Part shown: piece by piece, positions 1 to 5,617 of the stretch
Position numbering within the stretch: position 1 is the first letter of the stretch
Layout: every line of letters begins with the position of its first letter
Translations under genes and position numbers: made by a program
Assembly: GCA_003514205.1 (NCBI GenBank)
Contig: DORQ01000177.1
Coordinates: 1 to 7,866, forward strand
Length of the DNA stretch: 7,866 nucleotides
Direction: 5' to 3'
Origin: Acidimicrobiaceae bacterium
Lineage (GTDB): Bacteria > Actinomycetota > Acidimicrobiia > Acidimicrobiales > Microtrichaceae
Notes under the pieces: model-generated
Seen by the model: the letters and a program-made list of their open reading frames with translations, nothing else
Told to the model about the DNA's origin: nothing
Database searches by the model: none

Positions 1-115
1 GTTGAGGACTATGAGAAATGATCCCCGCGATGTCCGGGGACTCTCCATCAGCCAGTGCGCTACGCCCGTTCGGACGCATCAACTGAGCCCCAACTACTCT
101 GAGGAGCACACAACC
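1..115 (+). promoter_or_regulatory. Leader region upstream of the ferredoxin gene, with a GC-rich hairpin and a ribosome binding site
   Basis: This stretch contains no gene I can support. It has a 6-bp stem, TCCCCG (22-27) with CGGGGA (35-40) around a 7-nt loop. There is no U-tract after it, so it could be a 5' leader structure or the weak terminator of a gene further left. GAGGAG at 101-106 lies 9 nt before the ATG at 116 and is a good Shine-Dalgarno sequence. I could not find a convincing -35/-10 pair, and any promoter may lie outside the window. Confidence 0.4.
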
Positions 116-358
116 ATGGGCATGAAGGTCTGGATCGACCAAGATCTGTGCACCGGCGACGGCCTGTGCGAAGAGATCGCACCCGACGTCTTTACTCTGC
201 TTGACGATGGCTTGGCCTACGTGAAGGAAGGGGCGAAAGTCTTTTCTGAACCAGGTGGCCCTGAGGGGCTCGCTGTTGTTCCAGCTGGCCAAGAAGAGGG
301 CACCATCGAGTCTGCTGAAGAGTGCCCGGGCGAGTGCATCTATATCGAGATGGACTGA
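116..358 (+). CDS. Short ferredoxin (single 3Fe-4S or 4Fe-4S cluster, Asp-variant motif)
   Basis: An 80-residue acidic, soluble electron carrier. The cluster motif near the N terminus is C12-x2-D15-x2-C18, with the distal C70-P71 in 'EECPGECI'. The second of the four usual Cys positions is Asp15. Family knowledge says such ferredoxins bind a [3Fe-4S] cluster or an Asp-ligated [4Fe-4S] cluster. A fourth cysteine, C74, lies 4 residues after C70. The insert between the two halves (about residues 38-65) makes the protein longer than the usual 60-70 residue P450-type actinobacterial ferredoxins. I chose the ATG at 116 because GAGGAG sits 9 nt upstream; a second in-frame ATG at 122 is 15 nt away and less well placed. 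An upstream TTG at position 2 would add 38 residues unlike any ferredoxin. Its redox partner is not visible; the next genes are convergent. Family assignment is secure, the physiological role unknown. Confidence 0.9.
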   Translation: MGMKVWIDQDLCTGDGLCEEIAPDVFTLLDDGLAYVKEGAKVFSEPGGPEGLAVVPAGQEEGTIESAEECPGECIYIEMD

Positions 359-379
359 GCGATCGAGATGGACTGAGCG
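344..379. repeat. 18-bp perfect tandem duplication spanning the ferredoxin stop codon
   Basis: ATCGAGATGGACTGAGCG occurs at 344-361 and again directly at 362-379. The first copy encodes the last residues (Ile-Glu-Met-Asp) and the TGA stop of the ferredoxin. The second copy is untranslated and repeats the same coding end and stop. It looks like a recent slippage or duplication event that left the protein unchanged. Confidence 0.85.
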
Positions 380-382
380 TTT

Positions 383-423
383 CGCTCACTCGGTGCTGAC
401 CGATTGGTTTGCCCGAGTGAGCG
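383..423. terminator. Putative bidirectional terminator between convergent genes
   Basis: CGCTCACTCGG (383-393) and CCGAGTGAGCG (413-423) are perfect 11-bp inverted repeats separated by 19 nt. Two more pairs (395-396 with 411-412) can form across a bulged T394. A smaller alternative stem, GAGCG-TTT-CGCTC (376-387), overlaps the left arm. The hairpin lies exactly in the gap between the ferredoxin stop (358) and the convergent protease stop (439), so it can serve both strands. Neither side has a U-tract, so it is not a textbook intrinsic terminator, though U-poor hairpins are often proposed as terminators in actinobacteria. Confidence 0.6.
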
Positions 424-438
424 TTGCACGGGGTTGTG

Positions 439-1464
439 CTACTGGCAGAGCCCCGACGAGACGGGTGTCGCACTGAGCGAACTCAGTGTGTTTCTGATCT
501 CGTTCGTCGTGACTGCCCAGGTAGCGCCCTCGGTCTCGACTCCGAGTTGCACCATCCCCACGACGAGACCCTCAGTGGAAAACACAGGCGAACCCGATTC
601 TCCGGCGGCCGCGGAGCTGTTGAGCTGCATGATGGAGTGCGTGGTTCCAGCTGGTTCCGTTGGGGACGTGAGCGGAAGTACATCGATTCGCTTCACTGTC
701 ATGGGACGCGAGATCAGGCCAATTCCCTGGGAGTACCCGATCGACTCCCCAGCGGTTCCCACTGTTGGGGTGCCGAGGGTGACTGCTGGGGCATCGAGTC
801 CCTGAACGCGTAGAACTGCGAGATCGTCCATTTCGTTGAAGGCTATGAGTTCGGCGCGTCGGGCTACTTGGTCGCCACCGCGAATCGTGATCGCAGTGGC
901 ACCGCGGATGATGTGAGCACTGGTCACAATGGTGCCGGGCGCTACCAGAAACCCCGAGCCGATCTGGGCGAGTGGGGCCACACATCCGCTGGAGCGCACC
1001 TCAACTACGGAATCCTGAACAGAGCCAGTTCGCCAATCGAAGGGCGCAGGCCCCGAAGCGGCTGGCGCAGCGGCTGGCGCTGCTGCGCTCGAGGGGGTGG
1101 TGGTCTTCGGGGCGAGCGTGTCTGTGGATTCCCCCGCTGCAAGTTCCGGAGGGGTTTGCGCATCGACTCCCGCCGTTGCTGGATCGCTGTTGAGTGGGGT
1201 GCTGCTCGGTGCAATGCTGCCGGCCGCTGCCGGCAGGATCTGGGGTGTCGTATCCCCGATACGGATACCTGGGCCGCGTGTTCCTTCAGTTGCTGACTGG
1301 TTCGATTCCTCCTCCGAGGTGATGGTGCCGTCGCCGAGTCGCGTGCCCGAACATGCACCCGTGAGCACCAAACAGCACATCACGATGGTCAACAACGAGG
1401 CTCTCGAGCGTGGGCGCTGGTGCGCCGAGACTCCCATGTTGTGTTCTTTGAGCCCATGCCTCAT
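439..1464 (-). CDS. Secreted lipoprotein-type trypsin-like serine protease, paralogue of the MarP catalytic domain
   Basis: A 341-residue protein with three parts. Residues 1-38 form a lipoprotein-like signal: basic n-region, hydrophobic stretch 24-35, and a lipobox-like Leu-Thr-Gly-Ala-Cys ending at C38. Residues 40-145 are a low-complexity linker rich in Ala, Pro, Thr and Ser. Residues 150-341 are a trypsin-like (S1, HtrA/MarP-like) domain. The triad is intact: H184 in 'TSAH', D214 in 'MDDLAVL', S290 in 'GESGSP'. C161 and C340 sit where MarP has its disulfide pair. Identity is inferred by matching motif by motif with the neighbouring MarP. It is probably anchored outside the cytoplasmic membrane. 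Start: GTG/ATG choices further upstream exist, but the ATG at 1464 has AGAGAGGA 8 nt before it and leads straight into the signal; an ATG at 1437 is possible but has a poor ribosome site. The motif before the Ser is GES rather than the usual GDS. Substrate unknown. Confidence 0.85.
   Translation of the reverse strand: MRHGLKEHNMGVSAHQRPRSRASLLTIVMCCLVLTGACSGTRLGDGTITSEEESNQSATEGTRGPGIRIGDTTPQILPAAAGSIAPSSTPLNSDPATAGVDAQTPPELAAGESTDTLAPKTTTPSSAAAPAAAPAASGPAPFDWRTGSVQDSVVEVRSSGCVAPLAQIGSGFLVAPGTIVTSAHIIRGATAITIRGGDQVARRAELIAFNEMDDLAVLRVQGLDAPAVTLGTPTVGTAGESIGYSQGIGLISRPMTVKRIDVLPLTSPTEPAGTTHSIMQLNSSAAAGESGSPVFSTEGLVVGMVQLGVETEGATWAVTTNEIRNTLSSLSATPVSSGLCQ
1057..1080. repeat. 12-bp direct tandem repeat in the protease linker
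   Basis: AGCGGCTGGCGC occurs at 1057-1068 and 1069-1080. On the minus strand it encodes alternating Ala/Pro residues in the low-complexity linker between the lipoprotein signal and the protease domain. It is in frame and probably reflects length variation of a flexible spacer. Confidence 0.7.
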
Positions 1465-1603
1465 TGAGGAGGTCCTCTCTCTTCGCCGCCACATCGTGTT
1501 GTTTCCTGAACTCTCAATGCACATGATCCAGGTGGTCACCGTCTCATGAGTTGCGAGTTGTTGCAAGCAAGCAAATCTCTCTGCTGCAACCTGATCGGCG
1601 GAG
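1465..1603 (-). promoter_or_regulatory. 139-nt gap between marP and the lipoprotein protease, with an imperfect hairpin
   Basis: This is the longest gap in the minus-strand run. GTTGCA (1560-1565) pairs with TGCAAC (1585-1590), and two more pairs (1567-1568 with 1583-1584) form across a bulged A1566, giving an 8-bp stem around a 14-nt loop. It lies 14 nt past the marP stop and could attenuate or end the marP transcript. No U-tract follows. The gap is long enough for a promoter for the downstream protease, but I found no convincing -35/-10 pair. The Shine-Dalgarno sequence for that gene lies at about 1473-1480. Confidence 0.3.
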
Positions 1604-2794
1604 TTACCCGGCGGCGGATGTCTCAAGGCAGGGCCCCGAATCGATCTCGATAGCTTGGTTTGGGTCCGCAGCTATGGCGTTCAGGAGCGGTTCGAGCGAT
1701 GCAATCGGTATGCCATAGGCGACGCCCGGTCGTTCGGTGGAGATCGCGAACGCAAGCCCGACGACCTGGCCAGCTGTGTTGGCGAGCGGTGCACCTGAAT
1801 CTCCATGACTAAGGTTCGACCCAAGGATCAAGACATCTCGCCGATGTGTGCCCTTCCCGAAGATGTCCTCCGTAGGAAGCGTCTGCATGGAACCAATGGC
1901 GAACGGTTCTGCCAGGAGTTCCGTTCCACCGCGGAATCCGAGCACTGCCCCACGGTCATCTGTCGATGGAGTGCCAAACTCAACTGGCTGTGCACTGCTC
2001 ATCGTGTCAACCCTCAACAGCGCCAGGTCTGCCACGGGGTCGAAGGCAATCAGAGCTGCGTCCTGTGGGGATCCACCAGACAGGGCGACATGGATCTTCT
2101 CGCTCCCCGCAACGACGTGGGCATTGGTTGCAACGATCCCGCCCCGAACCACTACCCCGGATCCGGCCTGCGTGCTGCCACACGCGTTGCCAGACACTCG
2201 CACAACCGAGGCCGCCAGCTGATCCACGGTGGATTGCGAGAGCGGATTGTTGAGGGGCGGCTTCACCGAGTTCGAACCCGTTGCGGCATCGAGCGCAGCG
2301 ACCACTCCAGGAATGATGTCGCTTGCGGCGGAGAGGTTCGGCGACAGCCACTCTGGTGGGCTGCCAAGACGGTCAAACAGCGACACTGCTTGTGAATCGC
2401 GCAGAATCTGAGGTGACCAGCCGCCAAGATCCATGATGGGCCGGACCAGGACCCAACTCAAGAGGAGGATGACGCCGGCACCGCTGGCTGCACCGAGCAG
2501 TGAGTCGACTTTTCGTGCGGACGTGTTCTTGAATCTCCCAAGGACACGGGCGCCAATCAGGCTGCCGAGCGCGGAGCCCAAGGTAGCGAGAACCACGACC
2601 GCACCTAGAGCAAGCAGCAGGTTCCGTCCTGCAAGGTTCGATGGGGCGTCGAGGCGCCCAATGAGGAGCAGACTCGCCACAATCCCGAGTGCCGCGCCGA
2701 TCCATCCTCCCGTCCTCTGCAAAAATCCGAGCCGCCAACCGGAAGCCGTGGAGATGAGCAGGAGGACTACCAGGATCAGGTCGAGGCGGTTCAC
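1604..2794 (-). CDS. marP: MarP-type membrane-anchored periplasmic serine protease (CvpA domain plus trypsin-like domain)
   Basis: A 396-residue protein, almost exactly the length of Mycobacterium tuberculosis MarP (Rv3671c, 397). Residues 1-125 contain about four hydrophobic helices (roughly 4-22, 30-47, 58-82 and 99-119), the CvpA/colicin V production-like membrane part. Residues 190-390 are a chymotrypsin-fold protease. The triad is H226 ('TNAH'), D256 ('VADLALL') and S333 ('GDSG'). C205 and C389 match the disulfide that links the start and end of the protease domain in MarP. In M. tuberculosis MarP is needed for pH homeostasis in acid and resistance to oxidative stress, acting on cell-wall enzymes such as RipA; that role here is transfer by homology. 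The GTG start at 2794 has GAGGA 10 nt upstream. It begins 21 nt after the trmI stop, so it is probably in the same operon. The next minus-strand gene is a second protease of the same type. Confidence 0.92.
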   Translation of the reverse strand: MNRLDLILVVLLLISTASGWRLGFLQRTGGWIGAALGIVASLLLIGRLDAPSNLAGRNLLLALGAVVVLATLGSALGSLIGARVLGRFKNTSARKVDSLLGAASGAGVILLLSWVLVRPIMDLGGWSPQILRDSQAVSLFDRLGSPPEWLSPNLSAASDIIPGVVAALDAATGSNSVKPPLNNPLSQSTVDQLAASVVRVSGNACGSTQAGSGVVVRGGIVATNAHVVAGSEKIHVALSGGSPQDAALIAFDPVADLALLRVDTMSSAQPVEFGTPSTDDRGAVLGFRGGTELLAEPFAIGSMQTLPTEDIFGKGTHRRDVLILGSNLSHGDSGAPLANTAGQVVGLAFAISTERPGVAYGIPIASLEPLLNAIAADPNQAIEIDSGPCLETSAAG

Positions 2795-2815
2795 TGAGCG
2801 AGAATCCTCATCGGA

Positions 2816-3667
2816 TCAGCTGGGCTGTTCCTCATCCTGAACCCCGAGCAGGTCAAGAAGTTCGTCGGTGACGACCTCGGTGAGTGGGTCGAGTCGCGGC
2901 CCTCGGCGTGCGACGGTAAGAAACCCCGTATGCGCCACCATGCGGTGATCGGGCCGAACCGCCGCACCCTCGAGATACCAGCCGCGGTTGAGGACCTCGA
3001 TCGTTTCCGGGAGGACGAATCGATGCGCTTTCAACGCGTTGCGGAATTGAATGACCTGAACAATGCTCGGCGAGTAGCCGAGGATCAGCCCACCGGGTCG
3101 AAGCGCCGTGGCAGCGTGAGGCACGGCCTTCCAGGGCTCGGGAAGATCGAGAATGACACGGTCGAGGTCATGTTCGTCGATTCCCTCATAGCAATCCCTG
3201 AGCTCGATGCGGTATCGGTCGAGGACTCCCTCGCCGAGGAACTTTGCGACGTTTTCACGAGCCCGGTCCGCAAATTCCTCACGGATTTCATAGCCCACGA
3301 TCTCCGCGCCGCAGCGAAGCATCGCCATCGACAACGCGCCGGAGCCGACGCCAGATTCCAGCACCCGCAGGCCAGGGCCGAGGTCGGCCATCATCAGGAT
3401 TGGTCCAATGTCTTTGGGATAGATGACCTGCGCGCCACGAGGCATCTTCAGAATGAACTCCGACAACGTGGGGCGCATCACTGTGTAACTCGCACCCCGC
3501 GTGGAGCGAAGTGTGTCGCCCTCATACGCGCCAATGATTTCGGCGTGGGTGATGTAGCCCGAATGCGAATGGAACTCTTTCCCTTCCGTGAGCGTCACGA
3601 GGTAGCGGCGGGCTTTCGAATCGAGCAAAAGCACGAGTTCGCCTGCTGCGAGTTGATGGCTAGTCAC
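2816..3667 (-). CDS. trmI: tRNA (adenine-58-N1)-methyltransferase TrmI
   Basis: A 283-residue SAM-dependent methyltransferase that makes m1A at position 58 in the tRNA T-loop, close in length to M. tuberculosis TrmI (Rv2118c, 280). Residues 1-70 are the small N-terminal beta domain; the Rossmann-like catalytic domain follows. SAM motif I is 'VLESGVGSGALS' at 102-113, an acidic residue follows in 'GYEIREEF' (E127), and the catalytic motif is 'DLPEPW' at 174-179, D174 being the expected catalytic Asp. 'GYSPS' and the C-terminal 'RPDHRMVAHTGFL' stretch are typical of the family. Start: the GTG at 3667 overlaps the stop of the thiolase gene (GTGA, 3664-3667) and has AAGGGAG 10 nt upstream. A longer reading to 3778 would add 37 residues inside the neighbouring gene and has no support. 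In Thermus, m1A58 promotes 2-thiolation of T54, which fits the two genes directly upstream. Confidence 0.95.
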   Translation of the reverse strand: MTSHQLAAGELVLLLDSKARRYLVTLTEGKEFHSHSGYITHAEIIGAYEGDTLRSTRGASYTVMRPTLSEFILKMPRGAQVIYPKDIGPILMMADLGPGLRVLESGVGSGALSMAMLRCGAEIVGYEIREEFADRARENVAKFLGEGVLDRYRIELRDCYEGIDEHDLDRVILDLPEPWKAVPHAATALRPGGLILGYSPSIVQVIQFRNALKAHRFVLPETIEVLNRGWYLEGAAVRPDHRMVAHTGFLTVARRGPRLDPLTEVVTDELLDLLGVQDEEQPS

Positions 3668-4605
3668 GAATGGGTTTCTCCCTTGGTGGTGAGTTCGATG
3701 CGTTGGCCTCCAGCGCGCTCCACGAGGCGACAGAACGCGCACACCTCTGCGGGGCTCGGCGAGCCACAGTGTTGGCACTGCCCGAGCGCGGAGCGGCCTT
3801 CTTCAACGAGATCAGTGAATCGGTCAGCAGCGGAGCGGAGAAAGCCGTGATAGAAGTCGGCCTTGGTGCCAGGCGACTGCTCCTCAATCATGTTCAAGGC
3901 TTCCTTATAGCGGAGGTGTTTGTTGCCTGCCGACATTGGGCACTCGTCGACCATGTAGTCGATGTCTGCGAGGACGCAATAGGCAGCCATTTCCCGCTCG
4001 CCGAGTCGAACCAGTGGCTTGGCCTTCTTGGGGAAACCTTCGCGTGCCTCGAGCACAGGGGCCTGGCGTCCAAGATATTCGGTATGCCAGTGGATGACGT
4101 TTCCAAAGAGAACGGCTGCCTCGTCATCGAGGTTGTGTCCGGTCACCACAACTGCATAGCCGCCTTCGAGCGCCACGGAGTCAAAGATGTGGCGTTTGGA
4201 GAGCCCGCAAGCTGAGCAGGGAGCGCGACGCGCGGCTTTGGAGCCGTTGGGGATGTCGTAGCCGTAGGTGTCGGGCACGTCCACCTCAATGAGTTTCGCT
4301 CCTCGGGACGCCGCAAATGTCTGGGCGTACTCCTTGGAGATGTCGCTGTAGTCGGTGATCCCCAATCCGATGTAGAGGCCGTCGGCCTCATAGCCCAAGC
4401 CGAGAAGAATGTCCCACAGGGCAAGTGAGTCCTTCCCACCTGACACTGCGACGAGCACACGGTCGCCAGGGTTGATCATCTGGTGGTCGGAAATGGCCCG
4501 AGCTGTCTGGTCGCGGCAGAACTTGAGAAAGTGCTCCGAACAGAAGTTGGAGTTGTGGCGGCGCAGGTCGATGCATGCGGGTTCTCGACATACTGTGCAC
4601 TTCAT
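3664..4605 (-). CDS. ttuA: TtuA-type tRNA 2-thiolation enzyme (PP-loop, TtcA/Ncs6 superfamily)
   Basis: A 313-residue cytoplasmic enzyme with the full TtuA signature. The N-terminal zinc finger is C3, C6, C22, H25. The ATP-binding PP-loop is 'SGGKDS' at 55-60, and 'GHNLDDEA' lies at 156-163. C130 and C133 ('CSAC') plus C222 ('DECPMS') are the three cysteines that bind the catalytic [4Fe-4S] cluster in Thermus and Pyrococcus TtuA. A C-terminal zinc finger is formed by C277, C280, C289 and C292. The known reaction is ATP-dependent adenylation of U54/T54 in the tRNA T-loop, followed by sulfur transfer from a thiocarboxylated carrier. The ATG at 4605 overlaps the carrier's stop codon (ATGA, 4602-4605) and its end overlaps trmI, so the three genes are likely co-translated. 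Ncs6/CtuA-type enzymes acting on U34 belong to the same superfamily. Two terminal zinc fingers and the TrmI neighbour favour T54, but the position modified is inferred. Confidence 0.9.
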   Translation of the reverse strand: MKCTVCREPACIDLRRHNSNFCSEHFLKFCRDQTARAISDHQMINPGDRVLVAVSGGKDSLALWDILLGLGYEADGLYIGLGITDYSDISKEYAQTFAASRGAKLIEVDVPDTYGYDIPNGSKAARRAPCSACGLSKRHIFDSVALEGGYAVVVTGHNLDDEAAVLFGNVIHWHTEYLGRQAPVLEAREGFPKKAKPLVRLGEREMAAYCVLADIDYMVDECPMSAGNKHLRYKEALNMIEEQSPGTKADFYHGFLRSAADRFTDLVEEGRSALGQCQHCGSPSPAEVCAFCRLVERAGGQRIELTTKGETHS

Positions 4606-4805
4606 GAGCCGAACCCGCCCGAAATCACGGGTCGAATCTCGATCTCGTCGGTATCGGCCAGCATGTCATCTCCGGGGACCAGCGTCTTATTGCGGATCAA
4701 GAGCACGCTTTCCCGATTGAGCTCGAGACGGTTCAACAGTTTGGTGACGCTCATGGGCCCGTTGATGGTCAGCTCTCGGGATGGGTTTCGAAGTCGCACG
4801 ATCAC
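4602..4805 (-). CDS. ThiS/MoaD/TtuB-like ubiquitin-fold sulfur carrier with a tail after the Gly-Gly
   Basis: A 67-residue protein of the beta-grasp sulfur-carrier family. The second half, 'LVPGDDMLADTDEIEIRP' followed by 'VISGG', matches the usual ThiS/MoaD/TtuB ending. Such carriers are activated at a C-terminal Gly-Gly by an E1-like enzyme and turned into a thiocarboxylate. Here the codons after the Gly-Gly read Phe-Gly-Ser before TGA, checked codon by codon at 4602-4616, so the diglycine is not terminal. The gene overlaps ttuA by 4 nt (ATGA), which makes it the probable sulfur donor for TtuA, equivalent to Thermus TtuB. The GTG at 4805 is the only sensible start; its ribosome site is weak. 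No E1 (TtuC/MoeB/ThiF), cysteine desulfurase or JAMM protease is in the window. It could instead serve thiamin or molybdopterin synthesis, but the overlap argues against that. Confidence 0.85.
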   Translation of the reverse strand: MIVRLRNPSRELTINGPMSVTKLLNRLELNRESVLLIRNKTLVPGDDMLADTDEIEIRPVISGGFGS

Positions 4806-4867
4806 GTCGCCATTCTTGCCGAGATTTCACGGCGGCCCCAACCCGTCAGTTGGAGCGAGGTGACGAG
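4806..4867 (-). promoter_or_regulatory. 62-nt gap with a small hairpin upstream of the sulfur carrier
   Basis: CCAAC (4838-4842) pairs with GTTGG (4849-4853) around a 6-nt loop, shortly after the TAG of the upstream basic-protein gene. It may be a weak transcription end or processing site that separates the small-membrane-protein genes from the tRNA-modification genes. There is no U-tract and no promoter I trust. Confidence 0.25.
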
Positions 4868-5404
4868 CTATCGAAAGCGTTTTGTTGTAGTGGCGCGAGG
4901 TGGCTTCTTCGCTGAAGCGAGTGATCGAACTCTGGCCTCGGCGAGTTTGAGGTCGAGTTCGGCCCGTGCTGATTGCATGGAGCGAACTCGGATGTTTGGC
5001 GCGGTGAGCGCATCGAACTTGTCGCCAAGGGCGTCAGAACGTGCCTGATATTTTTGGGCTCGCGAGGACCCTGGTTTGGCCTTGGACAGTTTCCGTTGCG
5101 TCTTGCTGAGCTGAGTCGCAACCTTGCGGGTTGACGCGTTTGGTCGAGTTTGGCGAGCGATGGCCTGGTCGAGCTTGTCCCGACTGAGCTGCAGTTTCCG
5201 CTCTGCCTTGCTCATGGGTGGTCTGGTGGTGACGAGGTAGCTCTCACCCGGCTTCAACCGCGAGACATCGAGCGTTTCAGGGTTCTCACCGAACGCCTTT
5301 TTCGCATTGTCGATCAACCAGCCAACCGCGCTTGCAGCCAGGAAACTCCCCGCCCCAGGTCCGAAAATCTTGAGGAGGAACTGTTGACGAAGCCGGGTGA
5401 GCAC
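4868..5404 (-). CDS. Unnamed basic protein with an N-terminal hydrophobic segment and a predicted helical, coiled-coil-like tail
   Basis: A 178-residue protein I cannot assign to a named family. Residues 9-31 are a Gly/Ala-rich hydrophobic stretch that could associate with or cross the membrane once. A short ordered-looking motif, 'KPGESYLVTTRP', sits at 51-62. Residues 64-178 are very rich in Lys, Arg, Ala, Ser and Gln, with few aromatics and heptad-like spacing, suggesting long basic helices. The C terminus is strongly basic. Such a tail might bind nucleic acid or an acidic polymer, but that is speculation. The GTG at 5404 begins 3 nt after the stop of the single-TM gene, so the two are probably translated together. 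No other start occurs until residue 64. It ends 62 nt before the sulfur carrier. Existence as a gene is well supported by spacing and composition; function is unknown. Confidence 0.7.
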   Translation of the reverse strand: MLTRLRQQFLLKIFGPGAGSFLAASAVGWLIDNAKKAFGENPETLDVSRLKPGESYLVTTRPPMSKAERKLQLSRDKLDQAIARQTRPNASTRKVATQLSKTQRKLSKAKPGSSRAQKYQARSDALGDKFDALTAPNIRVRSMQSARAELDLKLAEARVRSLASAKKPPRATTTKRFR

Positions 5405-5407
5405 GGG

Positions 5408-5617
5408 TTAGGCCCGCTTGACTTCAATGATGGTGTTCTTCTGCATGCCGCCTCGCCGACCAAGGAAAAATGCGAGGAGTACGAGGAGCAGGGACACACC
5501 AGCACCCACGGCGAGCATCTGGTTCTTGGCCCCGCTCACTGTGGTGGTTGCCTCGCCCTGAATATCAGCCAGCTTGGATTTGATGTCGGTTGGGGTGATT
5601 TTCCGATCGTTGCTCAT
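5408..5617 (-). CDS. Unnamed small single-pass membrane protein
   Basis: A 69-residue protein. Residues 1-31 are polar ('ITPTDIKSKLADIQGEA' at 7-23), residues 34-53 form one hydrophobic helix, and a short basic tail starts 'GRRGG' and ends 'EVKRA'. The positive residues after the helix suggest an N-out or tail-in topology. The ATG at 5617 overlaps the stop of the holin-like gene (ATGA, 5614-5617) and has AAGGAG 8 nt upstream, a strong ribosome site. I know of similar small proteins beside holin-X-like genes in actinobacteria but cannot give a family name. It probably works with its two neighbours in the membrane; the function is unknown. Confidence 0.7.
   Translation of the reverse strand: MSNDRKITPTDIKSKLADIQGEATTTVSGAKNQMLAVGAGVSLLLVLLAFFLGRRGGMQKNTIIEVKRA

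Noticed and set aside
2..115. N-terminal extension of the ferredoxin from a TTG at position 2
   Set aside because: The added 38 residues are not ferredoxin-like, while GAGGAG is placed correctly for the ATG at 116.
404..813. Two overlapping + strand open frames opposite the lipoprotein protease
   Set aside because: They lie antisense to a protease domain with an intact triad. The translations are low in structure and unlike any family.
1465..1626. Longer start for the lipoprotein protease at 1626
   Set aside because: It would put 54 residues in front of a lipoprotein-like signal and overlap the marP end; the ATG at 1464 has its own Shine-Dalgarno sequence.
1805..2395. + strand open frame of about 196 codons inside the marP region
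   Set aside because: It is antisense to the MarP protease domain and has no start signal or recognisable motif.
3668..3778. Longer trmI start within the ttuA gene
   Set aside because: The extra 37 residues are Arg-rich and absent from the family. The GTG at 3667 has a good ribosome site, gives the family length and overlaps the ttuA stop.
2930..3850. Long + strand open frame (about 306 codons) opposite trmI and ttuA
   Set aside because: It runs antisense to two genes with clear catalytic motifs, its product has no recognisable domain or sensible composition, and it has no ribosome site. It is a codon-bias shadow.
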